Under the pieces are notes generated by a model. That model did no database searches, was not told the origin of the DNA, and saw only the letters and a program-made list of their open reading frames with translations. A DNA stretch of 17,447 bases from assembly GCA_947501315.1 (NCBI GenBank), contig CANMXH010000023.1, positions 1-17,447 on the forward strand. The letters run 5' to 3'. This document shows, one piece after another, positions 1-6,516 of this stretch (position 1 is its first letter; the number at the start of each line of letters is the position of its first letter). The translations under genes were made by a program, and so were the position numbers. Origin of the DNA: Caulobacteraceae bacterium (GTDB lineage Bacteria > Pseudomonadota > Alphaproteobacteria > Caulobacterales > Caulobacteraceae).

Positions 1-366
1 ACGACCTCGAAGAAGGCCCTGAAGCTGATGCGGGCGCATCTGGGTTTCGGCGGTCTGATCATGACCGACGACCTGTCGATGAAGGCGCTGTCGGGCTCAC
101 TGCGCGATCGGGCCGAGGCCTCGCTGAAGGCGGGCTGCGATGTGGTCCTGCATTGCAACGGCGATCTCGACGAAATGCGTCTGGTGGCCGAGGGAGTCGG
201 CAAGCTGAAGGGCGGGGCGGCGAAACGGGCGACGGCGGCCATGGCGCGGATCGTCCATACGCCGGAGCCACTGGACGAAGGTGAGGCCCGTCTGCGGTTC
301 GATGCGCTGATGGCCGGAAAGCTTGATGCGGCGCGTGGTCCCGATGTCGGGGAGGCGCAGGCGTGA
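1..366 (+). CDS. nagZ: Beta-N-acetylhexosaminidase NagZ, C-terminal part (5' end outside the window)
   Basis: Only the last 121 codons are present; the frame is open from base 1 to TGA at 364-366. NagZ (glycoside hydrolase family 3) removes N-acetylglucosamine from cytoplasmic anhydro-muropeptides during peptidoglycan recycling. The visible part starts just before GFGGLIMTDDLSMKAL, the conserved family block. Its Asp pair at bases 67-72 contains the catalytic nucleophile known for NagZ. The later segment VVLHCNGDLDEM, where the barrel domain ends, also fits the family. The stop overlaps the scpA GTG start by four bases (GTGA), so the two are probably translationally coupled. A nagZ-scpA-scpB order is common in alphaproteobacteria. 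The identification rests on the signature and the neighbours. Confidence 0.93.
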   Translation, partial: TTSKKALKLMRAHLGFGGLIMTDDLSMKALSGSLRDRAEASLKAGCDVVLHCNGDLDEMRLVAEGVGKLKGGAAKRATAAMARIVHTPEPLDEGEARLRFDALMAGKLDAARGPDVGEAQA

Positions 367-1196
367 CCGAAGCCTTTCAGCCCAATCTGGACTTCACCGC
401 CGCCGAACAGGTCGATGCGCGCGAGGCCTTTGTCGTCGATCTGGACGGCTATGAGGGGCCGCTGCATGTGCTGCTGGCCCTGGCGCGGACGCAGAAGGTC
501 GATCTGCTGAAACTGTCGATCACCCGGCTGGCCGAGCAGTATCTGGCCTTTGTGCATGAGGCGCGGCGGCGGAATTTCTCGCTGGCGGCCGACTATCTCG
601 TGATGGCCTCCTGGCTGGCCTATCTGAAGTCGCGCCTGCTGCTGCCGCGCACCGAAAAGGGCAAGGGCGGCGAAATGCCCGCCGAGGAGATGGCCGCGGC
701 CCTGGCCTTCCGGCTGCAGAAGCTGGAGGCCATGCGCAAGGCGGTGGAGGCGATCACGGCCCGGCCGCAGCTGAAGCGCGACGTCTTCGCCCGCGGCGAT
801 CCGCAGGCCACGGTCATCGTGCCGTCGGACCGGATCGATGCCAGCCTGTATGAGTTGATGGCGGCCTATGTGACCCAGCGGCGCCGCGAGGAGCAGCGGC
901 ACTACAATCCCGGCCAGCGGGTCGAGGCCTTTGCCCTTGAGGCGGCGCGCGACTGGCTGCGCGAGGTTCTGCCCCGGCTGGAGCAGTGGACGTCGCTGGA
1001 GCAGGTGGCCCCGGCCCGGCGTGGCGAGGATGGTCCGACCCAGGCCAGCTTCACCGCCTCGACCCTGTCGGCCAGTCTGGAGCTGGTCAAGGAGGGGGCG
1101 ATGGATGTGAAACAGGCCGAGGCCTTTGCCGAGCTGTATCTGAAGCGGCGGGGGCGGGGGCGGGGGCGGGGTCAGGTGCTGGAGCTGGTGCCGTGA
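363..1196 (+). CDS. scpA: Segregation and condensation protein ScpA
   Basis: ScpA is the kleisin subunit of SMC-ScpAB condensin; it bridges the SMC heads and helps organise and segregate the chromosome. The product has 277 residues, a normal alphaproteobacterial length. The N-terminal SMC-neck-binding region has DGYEGPLHVLLALARTQKVD (from about residue 28) followed by ADYLVMASWLAYLKSRLLLP. The C-terminal winged helix is around residues 225-262 (ASLELVKEGAMDVKQAEAFAELYLK). The GTG start at 363 overlaps nagZ by four bases and has GGAGG at 351-355, seven bases upstream. The gene ends with a hexanucleotide repeat that codes for an Arg-Gly tail (RRGRGRGRGQ). The tail is unlikely to be part of the winged helix. 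Confidence 0.95.
   Translation: MTEAFQPNLDFTAAEQVDAREAFVVDLDGYEGPLHVLLALARTQKVDLLKLSITRLAEQYLAFVHEARRRNFSLAADYLVMASWLAYLKSRLLLPRTEKGKGGEMPAEEMAAALAFRLQKLEAMRKAVEAITARPQLKRDVFARGDPQATVIVPSDRIDASLYELMAAYVTQRRREEQRHYNPGQRVEAFALEAARDWLREVLPRLEQWTSLEQVAPARRGEDGPTQASFTASTLSASLELVKEGAMDVKQAEAFAELYLKRRGRGRGRGQVLELVP
1150..1171 (+). repeat. G-tract hexamer repeat in the 3' end of scpA
   Basis: Four G runs of 5, 5, 5 and 4 bases (1150-1154, 1156-1160, 1162-1166, 1168-1171) are separated by single C bases. The unit is six bases, so gain or loss of a unit would keep the reading frame and change the number of Arg-Gly pairs in ScpA. The pattern fits a short-loop G-quadruplex on the coding strand, but folding is inferred. 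Confidence 0.7.
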
Positions 1197-1205
1197 TTTC
1201 CCACT

Positions 1206-1341
1206 TCCGCTCATCCCCGCGAAAGCGGGGACCCAGTGCTTTGGGTGATGACGGCCAGATGGCTGATCGCCTGCGCTTGTCCGGAAACGTCGGCGTCTCA
1301 CTGGACAGGACTGGGTCCCCGCTTTCGCGGGGATGAGCGGA
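1206..1341. repeat. 32-bp perfect inverted repeat pair (REP-like doublet) between scpA and scpB
   Basis: The left arm at 1206-1237 and the right arm at 1310-1341 are exact reverse complements, with 72 bases between them. Each arm also holds its own hairpin, CCCCGCGAAAGCGGGG, a six-pair stem closed by a GAAA tetraloop (1215-1230 and its complement near 1316-1331). Two palindromic units facing each other resemble the paired REP/BIME elements of other bacteria. To my knowledge, similar TCATCCCCGCGAAAGCGGGG sequences recur in alphaproteobacterial intergenic regions. The right arm ends two bases before the scpB ATG. No transposase is present, so any movement would need a helper elsewhere. Confidence 0.9.
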
Positions 1342-1343
1342 TA

Positions 1344-2009
1344 ATGATGGGCATTCAGTTCGCACCCGATCACGGAGAGATCGAGCGCCGCGTCGAGGCG
1401 CTGCTGTTCGCGGCGGCCGGGCCGCTGTCGGCGGCGGAGATTGCGCGGCGGCTGCCGGAAGGGGCGGATGTCGGCGGGGCCATCTCGGCCCTGCGCGAAC
1501 GCTATCAGGGGCGGGGCGTCGAACTGGAATGTGTCGCGGACCGCTGGCAGTTCCGGACTGCGGCCGACCTGTCCTTCCTGATGACCGAGGAGCGCGAGGA
1601 GCCGCGCCGGCTGTCGAAGGCCGCGCTCGAGACCCTGGCCATCATCGCCTATCACCAGCCCTGCACCCGGGCCGAGGTGGAGAGCGTTCGCGGGGTGTCG
1701 CTGTCGAGGGGGACGCTGGACCTGCTGCTGGAGATGGGGTTCGTGCGGCTGCGGGGGCGGCGGCGGTCGCCCGGACGGCCGGTGACCTATGGCACGGCGG
1801 ACAAATTCCTTGAGCATTTCGGCCTGTCCAACCTGTACGATCTGCCCGGCGTGCAGGAGATGAAGGCGGCGGGCCTGCTGGACCTGTCCATCCCTGTGGG
1901 CTTTGAGCTGCCGGATCCGTCGCGTGCGCCGGACGGCGACGACGAGCCGCTGCTGCCCGGGGACGAGGACGCGCCGGAGTTCGCGCAGGATTTTGTGGCG
2001 GAGGATTAA
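1344..2009 (+). CDS. scpB: Segregation and condensation protein ScpB
   Basis: ScpB is a winged-helix protein that dimerises, binds the middle of ScpA and completes the SMC-ScpAB complex. The product is 221 residues from the ATG at 1344; an ATG directly after it, at 1347, is equally possible. The first winged helix starts at EIERRVEALLFAAAGPLS. The second includes the family hallmark ALETLAIIAYHQPCTRAEVE, followed by GTLDLLLEMGFVRLRGRR and GRPVTYGTADKFLEHFGL. The frame stays open upstream to 1236, but those codons lie in the inverted repeat and give no ScpB-like sequence. No strong Shine-Dalgarno is visible: the bases before the start belong to the repeat arm, with GGGGA about ten bases upstream. 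The C-terminal tail is acidic (DGDDEPLLPGDEDAPE). Confidence 0.93.
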   Translation: MMGIQFAPDHGEIERRVEALLFAAAGPLSAAEIARRLPEGADVGGAISALRERYQGRGVELECVADRWQFRTAADLSFLMTEEREEPRRLSKAALETLAIIAYHQPCTRAEVESVRGVSLSRGTLDLLLEMGFVRLRGRRRSPGRPVTYGTADKFLEHFGLSNLYDLPGVQEMKAAGLLDLSIPVGFELPDPSRAPDGDDEPLLPGDEDAPEFAQDFVAED

Positions 2010-2020
2010 GCTCCCGGCCG

Positions 2021-2051
2021 CCCCTCCACCACACGAAGCGTGGTGGAGGGG
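2021..2051. repeat. 12-bp hairpin between scpB and murC
   Basis: CCCCTCCACCAC (2021-2032) pairs with GTGGTGGAGGGG (2040-2051) around a 7-base loop, starting 12 bases after the scpB stop. There is no T tract after it, so it is a poor intrinsic terminator. I recall very similar CCCCTCCACCAC hairpins as dispersed intergenic repeats in Caulobacterales. It may still slow transcription or protect the scpB mRNA end. Confidence 0.7.
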
Positions 2052-2088
2052 TGTCGCAATCCGCCAAAACCCCTGCTAGTCCGCTTCG

Positions 2089-3519
2089 ATGATCGCTCGC
2101 CTTCGCCCTGTTCCGTTCGACCTCGGCCCCGTCCATTTCGTGGGCATAGGCGGCATCGGCATGAGCGGCATTGCCGAGATCATGCTCAAGATCGGCTATT
2201 CGGTGCAGGGGTCTGACGCCAAGGCGTCGGCCAATACCGAGCGGCTGGAGAAGCTGGGCGCGCGGGTCTTCATCGGCCACGATGCCGGTCATATCGGCGA
2301 GGGCGTCTCGGCGGTGGTCTATTCGACCGCGGTCAAGGCGACCAATCCCGAGATGGTGGTCGCCCGCGAGCGGCGCATTCCGCTGGTGCGCCGGGCCGAG
2401 ATGCTGGCCGAGCTGATGCGGCTGCAGTTCTCGATCGCGGTCGGGGGCACACACGGCAAGACGACGACGACCTCGATGGTGGCGGCCATCCTCGACGCTG
2501 GCGGGCTGGACCCCACCGTGGTCAACGGCGGCATCATCAATGCCTATGGCACCAACGCCAAGGTCGGCGACGGCGACTGGATCGTGGTCGAGGCCGACGA
2601 GAGTGACGGCAGTTTCCTGCGCCTCAAGTCGACAGTGGCCATCGTCACCAATATCGACCCGGAACACCTCGACCACTACGGCGACTTCGACGGGGTCCGG
2701 AAGGCGTTCGTGGACTTCGTCGAGAACATCCCCTTCTACGGCTTCGCCGCCGTCTGCCTCGACCATCCCGAGGTGCAGCGGCTGGTGGCGGCGATCGATA
2801 ACCGGCGGCTGGTGACCTATGGGGTCAATCCCCAGGCCATGGTCCGGGCCGACAATGTCGAGATGAAGCCGGACGGCTGTCGCTTCGATGTGGTGGTGCA
2901 GGGTCAGGGGCTGGCGGCGCTGGACGAGCCGATCCGGATCACGGGCCTGCATCTGCCCATGGCCGGCTGGCACAATGTCGCCAATGCACTGGCCGCCATT
3001 GCCGTGGCGCGCGAGCTGGATGTGTCGGATGAGGCCATCAAGGCGGGCCTGGCCGGGTTCGGCGGGGTGCGGCGGCGCTTTACGACTACGGGTATCGTGG
3101 GCGGGGTGCGGATCGTCGATGACTACGGCCACCACCCGGTCGAGATCGCCGCCGTTCTGAAGGCCGCGCGTCAGGTCGCCGAGGGCCGCGTCATCGCCGT
3201 GGTCCAGCCGCATCGGTTCACCCGGCTGGAATCGCTGATGGAGGAGTTCTCGACCTGTTTCTCCGACGCCGACGCCGTGTTCGTGGCCGACGTCTATGCC
3301 GCCGGTGAGACGCCGATCGAGGGGGTCGACAAGATGGCCCTGGTCGAGGGCATCCGCCGCTTCGGCCATCGCTCGGTGCAGCCGCTGGAGAGCGTGGAGG
3401 CCTTGGCCGGCGTGATCGCCGCCGAGGCGAAGGACGGCGATCTGGTGGTGCTGCTGGGGGCCGGGGACATCACCCAGTGGGCCTATGCCCTGCCGGGGCA
3501 GCTGGAGGGGCTGGCTTGA
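2089..3519 (+). CDS. murC: UDP-N-acetylmuramate--L-alanine ligase MurC
   Basis: MurC is the cytoplasmic ATP-dependent ligase that adds L-alanine to UDP-MurNAc, the first amino acid of the peptidoglycan stem peptide. At 476 residues it has the usual length. The N-terminal Rossmann part opens with HFVGIGGIGMSGIAEIM. The ATP-binding P-loop is GTHGKTTTT (residues 120-128, Lys124). Next come the Mur ligase motifs EADESDGSF (about 168) and TNIDPEHLDHYG, and the C-terminal domain has DDYGHHPVEI (about 344) and QPHRFTRL. The ATG at 2089 is followed directly by family sequence; no clear ribosome binding site is seen. It overlaps murB by four bases. murG, its common upstream neighbour in dcw clusters, is absent here; scpB takes that place. 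Confidence 0.97.
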   Translation: MIARLRPVPFDLGPVHFVGIGGIGMSGIAEIMLKIGYSVQGSDAKASANTERLEKLGARVFIGHDAGHIGEGVSAVVYSTAVKATNPEMVVARERRIPLVRRAEMLAELMRLQFSIAVGGTHGKTTTTSMVAAILDAGGLDPTVVNGGIINAYGTNAKVGDGDWIVVEADESDGSFLRLKSTVAIVTNIDPEHLDHYGDFDGVRKAFVDFVENIPFYGFAAVCLDHPEVQRLVAAIDNRRLVTYGVNPQAMVRADNVEMKPDGCRFDVVVQGQGLAALDEPIRITGLHLPMAGWHNVANALAAIAVARELDVSDEAIKAGLAGFGGVRRRFTTTGIVGGVRIVDDYGHHPVEIAAVLKAARQVAEGRVIAVVQPHRFTRLESLMEEFSTCFSDADAVFVADVYAAGETPIEGVDKMALVEGIRRFGHRSVQPLESVEALAGVIAAEAKDGDLVVLLGAGDITQWAYALPGQLEGLA

Positions 3520-4418
3520 CCGCCCTGCCGGAGGCGAGAGGCAAGCTCCTGCTCAATGAGCCGCTGGGCCCCTTCACCTGGTTTCGGGTCGGCGGGAACG
3601 CCGATGCCCTGTTCATCCCGGCGGACGCCGATGATCTGGCTGACTTTCTGAAGGCGCTGGACCCGGCCGTGCCGGTGACGGTGCTGGGCGTCGGCTCGAA
3701 TGTCATAGTCCGCGACGGCGGCGTCGAGGGCGTGGTCATCCGGCTGGCCGGGCGGCCCTTTGCAGGCATCACGACTGACGGCGATACCATCACCGCCGGT
3801 GCCGGCGCGCTGGATTCCATGGTGGCCAAGGCCTCGGCGAAGGCCGGGCTGGCGGGTCTGGAGTTCTATGCGGGCATTCCGGGGACCATCGGCGGGGCCC
3901 TGACCATGAATGCCGGCTGCTACGGTGCGGAGACCAAGGACATCCTCGTGTCGGCCTGGGGCCTGACGCGGGCGGGCGAGCGGGTCGACTATGCACTGGC
4001 CGATTTCGGCTACACCTACCGCCACTCCGAGGCACCGGCCGACATCATCTGGATCGAGGCCACCTATCGCGGCACGCCGGACGATCCCGAGGCCGTCGCC
4101 GCCCGTATCGCCGAAATCACCGCGCGCCGCGAACAGACCCAGCCGATCCGCGACAAGACCGGCGGTTCGACCTTCAAGAACCCGCCCGGCCATTCGTCGT
4201 GGAAGCTGGTCGATGAGGCGGGCTGGCGCGGGAAGCTGTTCACGGCCACCGGCGGCGGGGCCATGTTCAGCGAGCTCCATTCCAACTTCATGATCAACCC
4301 CGGCGAGGCGACGGCGGCGGATATCGAGGGGCTGGGCGACGCCGTGCGGGCGGATGTGCTGGCGAAGACGGGGGTCCAGCTCGACTGGGAGATCAGGCGT
4401 ATTGGCCGGGCCGGCTGA
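3516..4418 (+). CDS. murB: UDP-N-acetylenolpyruvoylglucosamine reductase MurB
   Basis: MurB is the FAD-dependent reductase that converts UDP-GlcNAc-enolpyruvate to UDP-MurNAc with NADPH in the cytoplasm. I start it at TTG 3516, which overlaps the murC stop as TTGA and has GGAGGGG six bases upstream (3503-3509). This gives 300 residues beginning MTALPEARGKLLLNEPLG. A GTG at 3477 in the same frame would add 13 residues, all read from murC sequence, and is less likely. Family motifs are TWFRVGG (21-27), GVGSNVIVRDGG, FYAGIPGTIGGALTMNAG, YTYRHS, and GSTFKNP with the proton-donor Ser at 218, then ELHSNFMINPGEAT near the end. The size and layout suit the shorter type II MurB class. It is probably co-transcribed with murC. 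Confidence 0.96.
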   Translation: MTALPEARGKLLLNEPLGPFTWFRVGGNADALFIPADADDLADFLKALDPAVPVTVLGVGSNVIVRDGGVEGVVIRLAGRPFAGITTDGDTITAGAGALDSMVAKASAKAGLAGLEFYAGIPGTIGGALTMNAGCYGAETKDILVSAWGLTRAGERVDYALADFGYTYRHSEAPADIIWIEATYRGTPDDPEAVAARIAEITARREQTQPIRDKTGGSTFKNPPGHSSWKLVDEAGWRGKLFTATGGGAMFSELHSNFMINPGEATAADIEGLGDAVRADVLAKTGVQLDWEIRRIGRAG

Positions 4419-4427
4419 CTTCGCTCT

Positions 4428-4592
4428 CCCCTTCCCCTCGACGGGGAAGGGGTCGGGGGATGGGGTGGAGGCAGACGGCTTCCGGCCCTGGCGCGTGAGG
4501 CACGGTCGAAAGCGGCTGACGGAGCCCGTCCGATCTCAACCTTCTAAAATCCTGCCTCCACCCCACCCAACCCTCCCCGTCGAGGGGAGGGC
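4428..4592. repeat. Double inverted repeat (REP/BIME-like) between murB and ddl
   Basis: Two GC-rich hairpins face each other: 4428-4452 (10-bp stem, TCGAC loop) and 4571-4591 (8-bp stem, GTCGA loop). A further exact 14-bp match pairs TGGGGTGGAGGCAG (4461-4474) with its reverse complement at 4552-4565. The arms are imperfect copies of one palindromic unit in opposite orientation, with a 77-base spacer containing no gene. The sequence style matches repeats I recall from Caulobacterales intergenic DNA. It fills most of the 274-base gap between murB and ddl. Confidence 0.85.
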
Positions 4593-4597
4593 TTTTT
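4571..4597 (+). terminator. Candidate intrinsic terminator after murB
   Basis: An 8-bp all-but-one-GC stem (4571-4578 with 4584-4591) is followed by CTTTTT ending at 4597. It is the right-hand unit of the inverted repeat and may end the murC-murB transcript about 175 bases after murB, which would separate it from ddl-ftsQ-ftsA. The T tract is short, so efficiency is uncertain. Confidence 0.55.
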
Positions 4598-4638
4598 GTG
4601 GGTGCGCCACCGGTTTCGGCGGGACGAAGGTCGATTGG

Positions 4639-4653
4639 TTGACGGGCTGTTAA
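4639..4653 (+). promoter_or_regulatory. Candidate CtrA box upstream of ddl
   Basis: TTGA-N7-TTAA (4639-4653, in GGTTGACGGGCTGTTAAGG) matches 7 of 8 bases of the TTAA-N7-TTAA site bound by the Caulobacter cell-cycle regulator CtrA. It lies 39 bases before the ddl start. A TTAA is uncommon in DNA this GC-rich. Part of it (TTGACG) could also act as a -35 element. Binding is inferred. Confidence 0.45.
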
Positions 4654-4692
4654 GGACAGTTGGGTCATCCAGCGTCTGTCCCGGAGCCCCGC

Positions 4693-5628
4693 ATGACCCG
4701 CCCCTTTTCCGACCTGCACGTCGCTGTCCTGATGGGCGGACTGTCGTCCGAACGGGAGGTGTCGCTCTCGTCCGGCAAGGGCTGCGCCGACGCCCTCGAA
4801 GGTCAGGTCGCCCGGGTCAGCCGCGTCGACGCCGGGCGCGACCTGGCCCAGGTGCTGGCCGATCTGAAGCCCGATGTCGTCTTCAACGCCCTGCACGGGG
4901 CCTGGGGCGAGGACGGCTGCGTCCAGGGCGTGCTGGAGACCCTGGGTATTCCCTATACCCACTCGGGCGTGCTGGCCTCCGCTCTCGCCATGGACAAGGA
5001 GAAGTCCAAGGCGGTGCTGAAGGCTGCGGGCGTCGTCGTCCCCGGGGGCGGGCTGTTCGACCGGCATGCCGTGGCGCAGGGGCACGTCATTCCGCCGCCC
5101 TATGTGATCAAGCCCAATGCCGAAGGCTCCTCGGTCGGGGTCTATCTGGTGCGCGAGGGAGAGCCGCCGTGCGCCGCACCGGGCGAGGCCGGCTGGGTCT
5201 GGGGCGAACAGGTGATGGTCGAGCCCTTCATTGCCGGCAAGGAACTGGCCGTGACGGTTCTTGGGGACAAGTCGGGCCCGCGCGCCCTGACCATCACCGA
5301 CATCACCCCGACCAAGGGCTTCTATGACTATGAGGCCAAATACGCGCCGGGCGGGTCGGTTCATCTGCTGCCGGCGGTTCTGCCGCCGCATGTGTTCGAG
5401 CGGGCCTTGCGCGAATCCGAGCTGGCCCACACCGCCATGGGCTGCCGCGGCGTGTCGCGATCCGACTTTCGTTATGACGATGTTAAGGACGAACTGGTCC
5501 TTCTGGAGGTCAATACCCAGCCCGGCATGACCCCGACCTCGCTCAGTCCCGAGCAGGCCGCCCATGTGGGGATGGACTACAAGACCCTCGTACGTTGGAT
5601 GGTGGAGGACGCCTCATGCCCGCGGTAG
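4693..5628 (+). CDS. ddl: D-alanine--D-alanine ligase
   Basis: Ddl is the cytoplasmic ATP-grasp enzyme that makes D-Ala-D-Ala for MurF to add to the muramyl peptide. From the ATG at 4693 (GGAG at 4683-4686) it has 311 residues, typical for DdlB. A TTG at 4660 would add 11 residues without family similarity and is not preferred. Signatures are LMGGLSSEREVSLSSG (13-28), ALHGAWGEDGCVQG with the conserved His at 68, ALAMDKEKSK, the ATP-grasp loop IKPNAEGSSVGV with Lys140, and the metal-binding end LEVNTQPGMTPTSL with Asn274. The 3' end overlaps ftsQ by 13 bases. A possible CtrA box sits inside the gene at 5472-5486, where Caulobacter has its ftsQA promoter. Confidence 0.96.
   Translation: MTRPFSDLHVAVLMGGLSSEREVSLSSGKGCADALEGQVARVSRVDAGRDLAQVLADLKPDVVFNALHGAWGEDGCVQGVLETLGIPYTHSGVLASALAMDKEKSKAVLKAAGVVVPGGGLFDRHAVAQGHVIPPPYVIKPNAEGSSVGVYLVREGEPPCAAPGEAGWVWGEQVMVEPFIAGKELAVTVLGDKSGPRALTITDITPTKGFYDYEAKYAPGGSVHLLPAVLPPHVFERALRESELAHTAMGCRGVSRSDFRYDDVKDELVLLEVNTQPGMTPTSLSPEQAAHVGMDYKTLVRWMVEDASCPR
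5472..5486 (+). promoter_or_regulatory. Candidate CtrA box inside ddl, upstream of ftsQ
   Basis: TTAT-N7-TTAA (5472-5486) matches 7 of 8 bases of the CtrA consensus, 130 bases before the ftsQ start. In Caulobacter crescentus an ftsQA promoter inside ddl is known and is CtrA-controlled, so the position is what one would expect. The bases also encode conserved Ddl residues (RYDDVK), so part of the match could be due to coding constraint. Confidence 0.45.
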
Positions 5629-6503
5629 TTCGCGGCGGTCGGCGACAGAGTTCGAACCAGCCTGCAAAACGCGGCGCGGCTCCCAAATCCCAGGGGCGCG
5701 GTCGCGCGCCGCGCAACGCCCCGGCCACGCCGGGCAAGCTCGCGGCCCTTGGCCGGCTTGACCTGTCCCCCCGCGCTGTCGTGATTTCGATTGCCGCCGG
5801 CGTGCTTCTGCTGGCCGGCGTTCTGGCGACCGGGGCGCGGGCCGAGCGCATCGGCGCCTCGATCACCCATGGCATGGACGGGCTGACCGCCGGTCTCGGC
5901 CTGAAGCTGGAAAAGGTCTTTATCGAGGGCGAGAGTCCCGAGGCCACGCGCGCCATCCAGCAGGCGGTGCAGCTTTCGGCCGACCAGCCGATGACCTCCA
6001 TCGATCTCGAGGCCGTGCGCCAGCGGGTCGAGGCGATCGGCTGGGTTGAGTCCGCCCGCGTCGTGCGCCTGTTGCCCGACACCCTGATCGTCCATGTCAT
6101 CGAGCACGATCGTCTGGCCGTATGGCAGACGGGCGGTGTGAACCATGTCATCGACAGCCATGGAACCGTGATCGCCGGGGCCGACGCCGGCCGCTATCCG
6201 AACCTGCCGCTGGTCGTCGGCAAGGGCGCCGAACAGGCCGCCTCCGAGGTCCTGCCCCTGATCGCCCAGCGCCCCCGGCTGGCCAGTCGGGTCGAGGCCC
6301 TCGTGCGGGTCGACGAGCGGCGCTGGGACCTGCGGCTCAAGGACGGCAGTCTGATTCAGCTGCCCGCCGCCGACCAGGAGGCGGCGCTGATCCAGCTGGA
6401 CGCCCTGGACCAGCGCGAAAGACTTCTGGAGCTGGGCTTTGCCCGCATTGACCTGAGAACGCCCGAGGAGGTCGCCGTCCGGCCCTCCGCCGGCGAAGCG
6501 TAG
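5616..6503 (+). CDS. ftsQ: Cell division protein FtsQ
   Basis: FtsQ is a bitopic inner-membrane divisome protein that links early cytoplasmic and late periplasmic division proteins (FtsB, FtsL). The ATG at 5616 has GGAGG at 5604-5608 and overlaps ddl by 13 bases; a TTG at 5595 is the less likely alternative. The 295-residue product has a basic, Arg- and Pro-rich cytoplasmic tail (1-53) and one membrane helix (AVVISIAAGVLLLAGVLATG, about 54-73). A POTRA domain follows at about 95-165 (LEKVFIEGESPEATRAIQQA to TLIVHVIEHDRLAVWQ), then the FtsQ-specific beta domain (VIDSHGTVIAGADAGRYPNL, and WDLRLKDGSLIQLP). Only 13 bases separate it from ftsA. Confidence 0.95.
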   Translation: MPAVVRGGRRQSSNQPAKRGAAPKSQGRGRAPRNAPATPGKLAALGRLDLSPRAVVISIAAGVLLLAGVLATGARAERIGASITHGMDGLTAGLGLKLEKVFIEGESPEATRAIQQAVQLSADQPMTSIDLEAVRQRVEAIGWVESARVVRLLPDTLIVHVIEHDRLAVWQTGGVNHVIDSHGTVIAGADAGRYPNLPLVVGKGAEQAASEVLPLIAQRPRLASRVEALVRVDERRWDLRLKDGSLIQLPAADQEAALIQLDALDQRERLLELGFARIDLRTPEEVAVRPSAGEA

Positions 6504-6516
6504 AGCGAGGCGACCG

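Noticed and set aside
1206..1341. Inverted repeat as a CRISPR array or insertion-sequence end pair
   Set aside because: There are only two inverted copies, no regular direct repeats and spacers, and the 72-base interior codes for nothing.
1236..1343. Longer scpB with 36 extra N-terminal residues
   Set aside because: The added codons come from the inverted repeat and its spacer and match nothing in ScpB; the ATG pair at 1344/1347 directly precedes family sequence.
1642..3369. A 575-codon antisense open frame over scpB and murC
   Set aside because: Its composition is a mirror of the GC-rich coding strand and it shows no family motif, while MurC and ScpB on the plus strand are unmistakable.
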